Positions 55,541-64,000 of a stretch of 64,000 nucleotides of DNA are shown piece after piece. The translations under genes were made by a program, and so were the position numbers. Source of the stretch: Selaginella tamariscina (taxonomy: Eukaryota; Streptophyta; Lycopodiopsida; Selaginellales; Selaginellaceae). A model generated the notes under the pieces. The model was not told where the DNA came from, ran no database searches, and saw nothing but the letters and a program-made list of their open reading frames with translations. Each line of letters starts with the position of its first letter. Within the stretch, counting starts at the first letter, position 1. The DNA lies in assembly GCA_003024785.1 (NCBI GenBank), contig PUQB01000005.1:1190717-1254716 (forward strand). The letters run 5' to 3'.

Positions 55541-56584
55541 TTACAGTCTCGGAGCTGCATCAAATAAACACGTTAGCAGGTCTCCAAGGGGTGTCTCTCT
55601 CTCTCTCTCTCACCTCCTCCAATCGTGGCCTCGGGTAACCTTTCTATTGAGTACTTGTGTTGTGTAATGAACATGATCGGAACACCCGGAATCTGCTCCA
55701 TGAGATGGGTTAGTAAACGATCTTAAATATTTCGTTTTCATATGCCTCACCTTCCGAATCCGCCTCTTAAGATCTCGGTCACACGTTGCCACAATGTAAC
55801 ACTTGTGCTAATACATCATAACAAACAGAACATTTTAAACAACGAAGGCGTACCAAAATTGTAGGTACCTGAGTGACACGCTGAACTAGGCAGTCATCTG
55901 CGTATGTACCAGGATGTGTACAGGGTAGTCGTTCGAATTTGGGATCCTTGGCTATCCTAAAATTCAAACGTAAATTCAAACAGGAAGAGAAATAAGTCGT
56001 GCTCACTTCAGAGCAACCCGGTATTTGATACCGAGCTTTTCAAATTCTGCCATGACGCAATCGGTGATGCACGGAGTACCTGGGTGAACGGAAAGTAATG
56101 AGCCTCAAGCACAAGATTAAGATAACAAACTCACATTTCGCATACAAGCAGTCCATCATTGCCTTCTCAAGGTCCAGCTGCAGCAGAAACAAGACATGAT
56201 ATCGAATTGGAGGAAAAAAGCAGTAGCAGTACCTTGTTTTGTATGGAGAAGTTGATGAAGTTGGTGTCGACAAGCACGTGATAAGGCGGACCAAGAGCCG
56301 TGTTATACTTGAAAAAGAGGGCCGAGGACACATTTGGACTGCACATGAGAAATGAAAAGGAAAATAAGCTAAATAACATCCCGCTTACACATTCTTTGGT
56401 AGCCTCTTCTTGTCCTTGTCCTTCTTGGCCGGATTGAGAACTTCCTCTTTGTACCTTGGCAATCACAAGGAGCATTAATCAATTGGGACAGGCTTTGAGA
56501 AGATGACACCTACTTGTGGACCGCCTTGGGGGCGACAATCGACTTCATTTGAGCGTACTTCCGTGGCTTGGGCGCCTTCCCCAT
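55541..56584 (-). CDS. FCF1: FCF1 (Utp24) PIN-domain rRNA-processing endonuclease
   Basis: Nine exons on the minus strand, intact, 196 residues: 56584-56514, 56454-56389, 56338-56233, 56177-56135, 56079-56007, 55956-55869, 55801-55751, 55692-55614, 55554-55541. The protein has [38 protein letters not shown] (the first PIN aspartate), [32 protein letters not shown] (catalytic acidic pair) and [15 protein letters not shown]. It ends ATIGGAPRL. FCF1 cleaves pre-rRNA at sites A1/A2 in the SSU processome. The final 14-base exon is needed to give the conserved ending. Intron 8 starts with GTGAGAGAGAGA, a GA microsatellite at the donor site. It is divergent from the REF6-like gene. Confidence 0.92.
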
Positions 56585-56991
56585 GCCGCACAAGCCCTCC
56601 TGTCACAAAATACTTAGGTTTTGCTCTGTTTCTTGCTCTGTTTCTTGCTCTGTTTCCAGAACAGAGCAAGAACGGAAACAGAGGACTAGGGTTAGGTATG
56701 GGCTCGCCGGCGGCTGCAAAAGAAAAGAAGTACAAATAAAAACTGCTGCCCTTCACAGAGCCCGTCAAGGGCGTCAGAAGCAGAGGGCCCTGACTTAGGG
56801 TTGGTTGGATGTGAGCTGAGTGTTGGAGCTGGAGCGTCTATGGCACCCCGCCTCGCCGATGGGCCTGGCGCTCGGCCCCACTCGTGAAAATCGGTTTACT
56901 AAAGCATTCCTTCTTCCAAGATTTAGAGGCTAGTGATAGATAGACAGCGTGGTAGTTGGAATCAAAGGGAAGGAAGCGCGCAGGAGCAGGT
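56585..56991. other. Divergent FCF1 / REF6-like promoter with tandem-inverted repeat
   Basis: A 407-bp region. TTGCTCTGTTTC is repeated three times at 56621-56656, directly followed by complementary AACAGAGCAA (56660-56669) and GAAACAGAG (56675-56683). This could fold as a hairpin in either 5-prime leader. Confidence 0.6.
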
Positions 56992-59900
56992 ATGGTGGAT
57001 GTAGATATAGCGCCTTGGTTGGCATCGCTTCCTCTGGCCCCTGTCTTCCGCCCGACCGAGGAGGAGTTCGAGGATCCCATCGCCTACATTCTCAAGATTG
57101 AAAAGGAGGCAGCCAAGTATGGCATCTGCAAGATCGTCCCTCCCTATCGCTTGGCCCCCGAGAGCACGGTGATCTCCAACCTCAACGCTTCACTGGCCGC
57201 CATCCAAGAAGCCGGATCTTGTTCCATTCGTGGTTCGTTGGCTCGAAGCATGTGCAGCGCCGTAGGTGAAAGTGGAGGCGATGCGCGGGTGGTAATGCCA
57301 CAAAGCCCAGTTAATTCACCTGCTAAGTTCACCACCAGACGGCAACAACTGGGCTGGAACCCGAAGAGGCCGCGTGGTGGCTCGCAGTACAGGGCTCAGA
57401 AACTGGTTTGGGAGAGCGGGGAGTATTACACTTTGGAGCAGTTCAAGGACAAAGCCAACGAATTCTCCTCCACACTGCTAGGGACAAGCGCGGAGCTGGA
57501 TCCTTTGGTCTTGGAGACGCTCTTCTGGAACGCAGAATTTTCTAAGTCCATCGACATTGAGTATGCAAATGATATTCCCGGTTCTGCATTTCCGGTCGAG
57601 GTCACTTCCTCCGACGCAGACGCTGCAGATAGACTCAAACTTGCGCACAGTGGGTGGAATGTTCGTAATATTGCTCGCGCTCAGGGCTCGCTTCTCAGGT
57701 TCCTGCCCGACGATGTTCCGGGTGTCACAACCCCAATGGTGTACATGGGAATGCTCTTTAGCTGGTTCGCTTGGCACGTGGAGGACCATGAGCTCCACAG
57801 CCTTAACTACCTTCACACTGGCGCACGGAAGACTTGGTATGCCGTCCCTGCGGACGCATCTTCTGCTCTTGAAGAAGTTATCCGCTTTTATGGATATGGT
57901 AATCGCTTAAAACCTCGAGGTACGCCATTAGCTTTTTGATCTGTGGGGCCTCTCTCAGAGTTCCATTCATTGCAGCTGCCTTCACTCTTCTGGGAGAGAA
58001 GACGACGGTCCTTTCTCCAGAAGTCTTAGATACTGCAGGGGTGCCTTGTTGCAGGTGAGTTCTTGGCTTCATAAGTTCGCAGTTAACGTGTAAGTGGTGC
58101 CAGGCTTGTGCAAAATCCGGGAGACTACGTGATAACATTCCCGAGGGCATACCATTTGGGATTCAGCCATGGTTGGTTTCTTTCTGCACTATTCTGCTTT
58201 ACTGACTGCGGGCCTGCAGGTTTTAACTGTGGAGAGGCTGCGAACTTTGCTACTCCTGCATGGCTTGAGGTGGCGCGGGAGGCGGCAGCCAGAAGGGCGG
58301 CTATGAACCATCTACCTATGCTGTCGCACGAGCAGCTTCTGTATCGTTTTACAATGTCGCTTTCAAAGTAAGAGTTCCCTTCGGCAGTTTTCATGTCCTA
58401 ACTAGGTGCTTGTCAGTACTTCCATGGATGGCGATGAACGTTCGGAAGAGGTTGAAGACGCTGTGAAGTCAGTCTTTGTGAAGGAAGTGAAACAGAACAA
58501 TATGACCATCTCAAGGTTGCGGCAGATTGGTGTTGAAGCTTGCATATTCTTGAGAGGCAACAAAAAACCTGCTCCAGTGTCTGCCGAAGTAGTGGGGCAT
58601 CAGAATGAAGAGACACATAGTACTCCATCGGAGGGGACCGGAACAGGAGAAGCTCCTAATCAGATTGATGGGAAGCCTCCAACCGCCAAAGGGGATGGAA
58701 CAAGGGACGATAGTTGTATAGCACTATTTCCTACTCCCTGGGGTGCCTTGCCGTGTGCTGCTTGCGGAATCTTATGCTTTTCTGGAATGGCTTTGGTTCA
58801 GCCTGCTTCAACGTCGACTTTATCGTCTCGTCAGCGTAAGCAGAAAATTCAGACAGCCTACATAGCTAAAGAGCTAGGCTGTCCGCCACGGGCCTCAGGT
58901 ACGTGGCTTATCTTTATGTTCACACACACACACACACGGTCTGCATGTAGGAATCTGCCAGCTGAATGAGGAGCCGGATGACGTGCTGCCAGAGACGAGC
59001 TCGCTGTCTGACGATGTTACGCCAGATAATGAACCAGGAGGTACAAAAGCGAGAGTTCCTGATCAGTCGTCTTTGGAGTTACTGGCAGAAGCTTACAAGG
59101 AGGACTCGGAGGACGAACGTGAGCATCACGGGCGACCGGATGGGACCATACGTAAGGATGAAGCTGGAGTATCTATAGACGCTCCATGGCTAACTATTGG
59201 GGATGATCGAGAGAACTCGCGCGAAAGCAAGGGCGGATTGGAGAAGCCGGACGCTGCCGGCAGCCAAATGGGAGCATCAGTTTGCAGTTTCAATTGTGAG
59301 TCTAATAACGACCTAGAACAAGACGAAGACAAGCTTCCTGTACCGAAGGAAGGAGATCAGTTTTGTGTCAATAACGAGGTGTCTTCGTTGGATCCTGACG
59401 GGGTCAAAACGATTGGTCCCTGGAATTTTTCGAGAGGCTCAGCTAGACCTTATGTCTTTTGCCTTGAGCATGCTCTTGAGTCTGTGACGCAGCTCCAGTC
59501 CCTCGGTGGAGCAACCGTTCTCATTATCTGCCATCCAAGTATGCATTTATTTCTCTTTATCTTTTTGTTTGATGTTCTTCCTCGTTTCCAGATCACGATG
59601 TCATCCAGCAAAAAGCGGAGGAACTTGCAGAAAAAATGAAGCTATCTTATACCTGGGAGCAAATTCCTGTGCGGGAAGCTTCTGAGACAGAGGTGGAAAT
59701 TGTCACCAGGGCAATCCTCGTGAAGGTAGATAATGCTCTAGGCTGGAACTGGAGTGCAAGAATGGGAATCGGGTGTAGGAGGTCCCGAAGCATGCTGCCG
59801 AGGCGAAGTTAGAAGCAGAGAATGAGAAAGAATTGGCTCAAGTGAGTGTAGACAAGGATCCAGTGTTAGGGAGTTGGTGCGGGAGGCAGTGGATAGCAAG

Positions 59901-61507
59901 CCAAGTCCATCCATCGTTAGGAGGAAGGAAAAGCAGTACAGAGTTGCTTGGTCAGATTTTGAGGAAATGCGAGCTCCAGAAACCCATGAAGATGAGCAGT
60001 AGTATTAGCGGATTGACGATGGAGAAGAAGATGAGGAGAGAAGGCTGGAATGCTCAGGAGCGAGTTTTAACGGCTGCTATATTGCGGAAATCCAAGAGGA
60101 ATGCTGTTCTTAAGACGGTGCGAGAAGGGAGAAGGAAGAAGACCAAGTGTGATGGACCTGAGCAACAGCATTCATTTGGACTGCAGCATTGCCGGCAGGC
60201 CGTGTTCGCCTTGGAGTGCGACTCAAACGAAGGTCTCTCTCTCACACACACACAAAACATGCACACATTAGTAGCTATGGTATGTTTGAGGTTTAATCTG
60301 TGAAATTTTCCTCAGGTACTTGTCAAACTTTCAATCCGGCAGCTTCGTCGACGACGTGCCAGCGGAATTCGAACCTGCAGTCCAATGTGGGTTCAGTCAA
60401 GTGGCATGATGTTCCCGTTTTACAGTCATCCATGCAAGAATGGCGCGAGAGGGTGGTGGAGCCGCCTGCTATATGCAGTGTGTCAGTTCAGGATACAGGC
60501 TTTGACGACATGCAATCATGGGACACAGTGGATAGGAAGCTGGTAGTCCGTTTGAAAAGGAAGGTATCAGAACCTCAGGCACTCTTGCTATCGAAGAAGG
60601 CGAGAATAGAGTGCGTTGAGAATTCGGATGAACCGGACAACCTGGCCAAGTACAGCCCAGAGAGTTATTCGGGGCTCTGTGAAGCGAGTGCGATAGATTG
60701 CACCGATGATATTGACCAATCGGAAGAAGAATACGAGGAAGGGTTGGTGGATTCGGACGGAGGTGAAAGCTTGGACGACTGCTGCCTGAAGACTGGCAGT
60801 GGTTCGGACAGCTCGGCTCGAAAGGCACTTCCCTCTTTTGCTGCAAGCAGGAAACGGTCGTCGAGCAAGTCACGGGTGAAGCGTGCAACGTGGGAGAACT
60901 TGCTGAACCGGTTAACTGTTCCGCACAAGGACGAAGAGGTTGCAGTGTTGCAGAATCAGGACTTCTCATGCGTGACCGAAACCGGCTGGGACGGATTCGA
61001 ATGTAAGTTAGCTAGCTAGATCTTAACAGGTTGGTAGTTAATTTCTGGTTTTGGAACAGATGGTACGTACGGGAAGTTGGCAGCTGGCGGTAAGCAGAAG
61101 AGGCTTCCGGCTCCGAAGAGAGGAAAGGCTGCTGTGCAGGAGGATGTGGACGACGTAAACAACCCGTTCCCCTGTGACATAGAAGGCTGCACAATGAGCT
61201 TTTGCTCGGAGCAGGAGCTCGTGCTGCACAAGAAGAAAAGTGCACGTACAAAGGCTGTGGCAAGAAGTTCTTCTCGCACAAGTACTTGGTGCAGCACCGG
61301 AGAGTTCACATGGACGACAGGCCTCTCAAGTGCCCGTGGGAAGGCTGCACGATGTCGTTTAAGTGGGCGTGGGCGAGAACGGAGCACATAAGAGTGCACA
61401 CAGGAGAGAGGCCTTACTCGTGTCCGGAGTGCGACAAGACGTTCAGGTTCGTGTCCGACTTCAGCAGGCACAAGCGCAACACGGGACATGCAAAGGGTTC
61501 GTCTTGA
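56992..61507 (+). CDS. REF6-like JmjC histone H3K27 demethylase with C-terminal C2H2 fingers, one-base frameshift
   Basis: The start is the ATG at 56992. Exons: 56992-57919, 57976-58054, 58104-58171, 58220-58367, 58417-58898, 58951-59538, 59592-59725, 59779-60232, 60316-61010, 61062-61507. The JmjN domain (FRPTEEEFEDPIAYILKIE) is followed by JmjC with the iron ligands H and E of WHVEDHELHSLNYLH and the distal H of FPRAYHLGFSHG. The zinc-binding region carries CGILCFSG and FCLEHALESV, and an acidic linker precedes four C2H2 fingers (GCTMSF; GCGKKFFSHKYLVQH; KCPWEGCTMSF; CPECDKTFRF). The order is that of REF6/JMJ12, whose fingers read CTCTGYTY. One base is missing at the AAAA run near 61238-61241, between fingers 1 and 2. 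Exon 59779-60232 has two plausible frames and needs transcript support. Confidence 0.87.
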
Positions 61508-61669
61508 GAGGAGATGTACGTGTATGGTTTGGTAGGATGTGATTTTTATTTGCTTGCTGGTCCTAAACAATATTCTTTGGAGTGGATTCTCCTCTGTATA
61601 CTAGCTGATGAACGTACTATAATTAAAAGATATATTCCGCATACACACACACAACACTAGGGCTTGGAC

Positions 61670-62826
61670 ATGGAGCTCAACAGTGGGTACAAGATGCCGG
61701 CCGTCGGTCTTGGCGTGTGGAGAGCGGAGCCGGAGGTGCTCAAGGAAATCATTCCGCGGGCGCTCCATCTTGGTTATCGCCATTTCGACTGTGCCGGTAA
61801 GCAGACTCGAACAAAGTGCCTTTGTCTGACTAGTACGTCCACAGCGGATTACAAGAATGAGAAGGAGGTGGGCGAAGCGCTAGGGCAAGCGTTCAAGCAA
61901 GGATTGTTAAACGTGAGGAAGTGTTCATCAAACCAAGGTAAACGAGATCCTCACGAGTTGAGGCTTCCTAACATGTTTAGTCCAGTTATGGAATTCGGAC
62001 CATGGACGTGTAAAGGAGGCATGCTTGGATAGCTTGAAGAATTTGCAGCTCGACTACCTGGATCTTTTACCTGGTGCACTTTCCAATTGCTACTAAGCAC
62101 ACCGGTAAGTGCATTTGTAATGTATGGCACTTACGTTTGTAGCGTTTCACAGGCGTTGGCACACGGGCAGTGCTTGGGTGCGGACGGGGTACTGGACATC
62201 GATGTTACAATATCTTGGAAACAACTTGGACGCAATGGAAGAGCTAGTGTCCTGGTTCGTCCGCAGCTTGGGATAAGGTATGCTATCTTCGTGATTTGTT
62301 TGTTTGTGTTTGACATACAAGTTTGCAGCAACTATGACATCTTCTTGACTCGTGATTGTCTGGCTATTCCAAGATAAAGCCTGCGGTGAACCAAATCGAA
62401 GCTCATCCTTACTTCCAGAGGCAAGACTTGGTCAAGTTTTTGTCAGAAGCACGGATTGTGGTGACGGCTCACACACCCTCTGGGTGGAGGTGCTGCCAAC
62501 GAGGAGTGGTTTGGCTCCACTAGCCCCCTGGACAACCCGGTTTTCCTGGTGAGTCTCCATTGATATAGTATATATATTTCACATGCGATATTTAGGAACT
62601 GGCAAAGAAGTATGGCAAGACTCCGGCTCAGGTGGTTCTACGTTGGGGACTCGAGCGCAGTACCAATGTCATTCCAAAGACAAGCAAAACCAAGCGGTTG
62701 GAAGAGAATATCAATATATTTGATTTCCAGCTATCGGACGAAGAGATGAAACAGATCAGCCAGCTTGACAGGAAGCTCCGCAGCAACCAGCCGGCAAAGT
62801 TCTGGGGAATCGATCTCTATGCCTGA
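61670..62826 (+). CDS. Aldo-keto reductase (NADPH-dependent aldose-6-phosphate reductase-like), many one-base indels
   Basis: The start is the ATG at 61670 (MELNSGYKMPAVGLGVWRAE). Approximate exons: 61670-61798, 61846-61940, 61989-62103, 62152-62276, 62329-62548, 62596-62826. Visible AKR motifs are the GYRHFDCA catalytic aspartate, DYKNEKEVGEAL with the catalytic tyrosine, and the NADP-binding KSTKRLEENINIFDF-type end with the VIPKTSKTKR loop and LSDEEMKQISQLD. Between about 61900 and 62480 the conserved sequence can be followed only by changing frame at least ten times. Each change is a single base, mostly in runs of two to five identical bases. Splice sites and codons elsewhere are intact. 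In the family these enzymes reduce sugar-phosphates or aldehydes. It converges on the Obg gene 32 bp away. Confidence 0.75.
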
Positions 62827-62858
62827 TTGTTGCGTTGATGAATAATAATGCTTGACCA

Positions 62859-64000
62859 TCAGCTTAGTTTTCCCAGTGTCGATCGCACTTGCTTCAACAA
62901 GTGACTGATGCCTTCTCCTTTCCTGTCAAGAACATGGTAAATGCCTGCCGCTTGCCAACTACCACTTACAAGGCGCTGATGCCAACAACTGCAACTGGAG
63001 AATGACCTCCACTAAAATTCGAAGTCAATTCAACGAGCTGGTTTCTGATGATGTGGAAACGTTCTTTTGCCTGCATACAAGAATGGCCATGTACTGTGTG
63101 CATTTACAAACATGGAAACAACCACCTCTAGAAGATCAAGTTTGTTCAGGACCACAATGTGAGGCCTATCCAAGTAGCCGCAGTTGTACATTCGGAGCTC
63201 CTGTGCACAACATTAAGCCTCACAGTAAAAAAAGAAGACCTTACGAACCGACCTCGCAAAGAATCCTGTAGTCTTCGACAGGATTCCCGGCTGAGGCGTC
63301 AACCACATGAAGAATCAGCTTGGTCCTCGTTAGATGACGCAAGAACATGCGTCCAAGCCCCTGGGAAAGGTGTCAAAATACTCGGCAGTTAGAAAAAGGA
63401 CATTGTTACCTTGCCGAGGTGTGCGTCTTTTATAAGCCCAGGGAGATCTGCCAACGTAGCTCCACCGCCAAATCCTCCATCTTCATCAGCATCGGGGTCC
63501 CCTTGAATGCGACCCAGGTTGGGCATCAGTGTTGTGAATGGATATGGAGCAATGTTGGGTGTAGCTTGAGACACTGCAGCTAGTAAAGAAGACTCCCAGC
63601 ATTTGGCAGCCCCTTGAAAAGCACCACATGTTTGGCCCCATAACCAAAGGAATGAAACTACAAACTCACCACTAGACCCACATCAGCAACGATACGGAGG
63701 GTGAGTTCCAAAACAACCTCCAGCCCATGGACACCTTTGATCAAGCTCTACACAGCAAGCATTTAATGTACTGTTTATGTCTACTGATATATGATGTACC
63801 TTATCTTTTGGATCTTCAAGCACGGGTGCGTTCACACGCTTTGGTAGCCTTCCGTTAGTCGTTCTCTCCAGCATGCTCATCTGAGGACATACATGAGCAT
63901 GAAACCCACTCAGTGACACAAAACAAAAATCTTACTCCTCCACGGCCACCACGGGCTACGAGAACTTCATCTCCCGGCTTTGTCAAGTCAGCCAAGACAC
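62859..64000 (-). CDS. Obg-family GTPase (ObgC/ObgH-type), 3-prime part, one-base frameshift
   Basis: On the minus strand the gene enters at the window edge and stops at 62859. Visible from N to [20 protein letters not shown] (Obg fold), [35 protein letters not shown], then the P-loop GLPNAG(K)SS at about 63610-63580. [23 protein letters not shown] (G3), HLRRTR-like [14 protein letters not shown] and [10 protein letters not shown] (G4) follow. An [17 protein letters not shown] terminus ends the protein. Introns are again about 50 bp. The P-loop lysine codon lacks one base (GGGAGTCT near 63591-63595 for GGGAAGTCT), which breaks the frame. Obg proteins act in ribosome assembly; plant ObgC is in chloroplasts. 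The 5-prime end lies outside. Confidence 0.85.

Noticed and set aside
55560-55613. FCF1 C terminus ending in an ERERDT repeat
   Set aside because: The GAGAGA stretch is the start of an intron; splicing to 55554 gives the conserved IGGAPR ending.
61664-61669. Upstream TTG as the start of the aldo-keto reductase
   Set aside because: The ATG at 61670 gives the usual family N terminus; non-ATG starts are not needed.
1-64000. tRNA or rRNA genes
   Set aside because: None was recognised by eye; a covariance-model search would be needed to exclude them.

Overview
This is a nuclear genome window from a land plant, most likely the lycophyte Selaginella (S. moellendorffii or a relative). The organism is inferred; no database search was made. 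The reasons are: (i) plant-specific genes (allene oxide cyclase, ORANGE, an FPF1-like gene, a Golgi pectin-methyltransferase-type protein, a tubby F-box protein, a REF6-like JmjC protein); (ii) almost every intron is only about 41-60 bp; (iii) genes are packed with gaps often below 350 bp. No tRNA or rRNA gene was recognised.

The window has two compartments. From 1 to about 40.2 kb it is repetitive and gene-poor. 1-6.9 kb holds diverged, partly nested and inverted copies of a long-terminal-repeat-like family, plus a dead Ty3/gypsy reverse transcriptase. 6.9-10.2 kb is AT-rich and contains a degraded protein-coding relic. 10.2-22.1 kb is a higher-order array whose roughly 520-560 bp units are built of TG/TA microsatellites and palindromic GGATTAATCC spacers. 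It is interrupted by a Ty3/gypsy element with two 239-bp LTRs that match wherever compared (11067-15875, minus) and by a clean solo LTR (18794-19776). 22.1-36.1 kb holds two members of one chromodomain Ty3/gypsy family. One is a degenerate full-length element (22521-28334, plus) sitting in another coding relic. The other is a rearranged composite (29137-36082, mostly minus) in which the reverse-transcriptase region is replaced by an inverted copy of LTR plus gag. 36.1-40.2 kb is AT-rich with a dead integrase.

From 40.25 kb to the end is a gene island. In order: RWD-domain protein (+), FPF1-like (-), ADIP-like coiled-coil protein (+), allene oxide cyclase (+), pectin-methyltransferase-like (+), LEC1-type NF-YB (-), DTW-domain tRNA-modification protein (+), tubby F-box protein (+), ORANGE (+), TMEM87/LUSTR-type seven-transmembrane protein (+), Raf-like kinase (+), FCF1 (-), REF6-like JmjC/zinc-finger protein (+), aldo-keto reductase (+) and an Obg GTPase (-, cut by the window end). 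They do not form one pathway; they are ordinary plastid, Golgi, ribosome-biogenesis, chromatin and signalling genes.

The most notable observations are an apparent Tf1-type self-priming signal in a plant chromovirus, an LTR-gag inverted repeat able to make hairpin RNA against its own family, and a set of single-base indels, mostly in short homopolymers, that break otherwise well-conserved genes. The indels look more like sequence error than decay.
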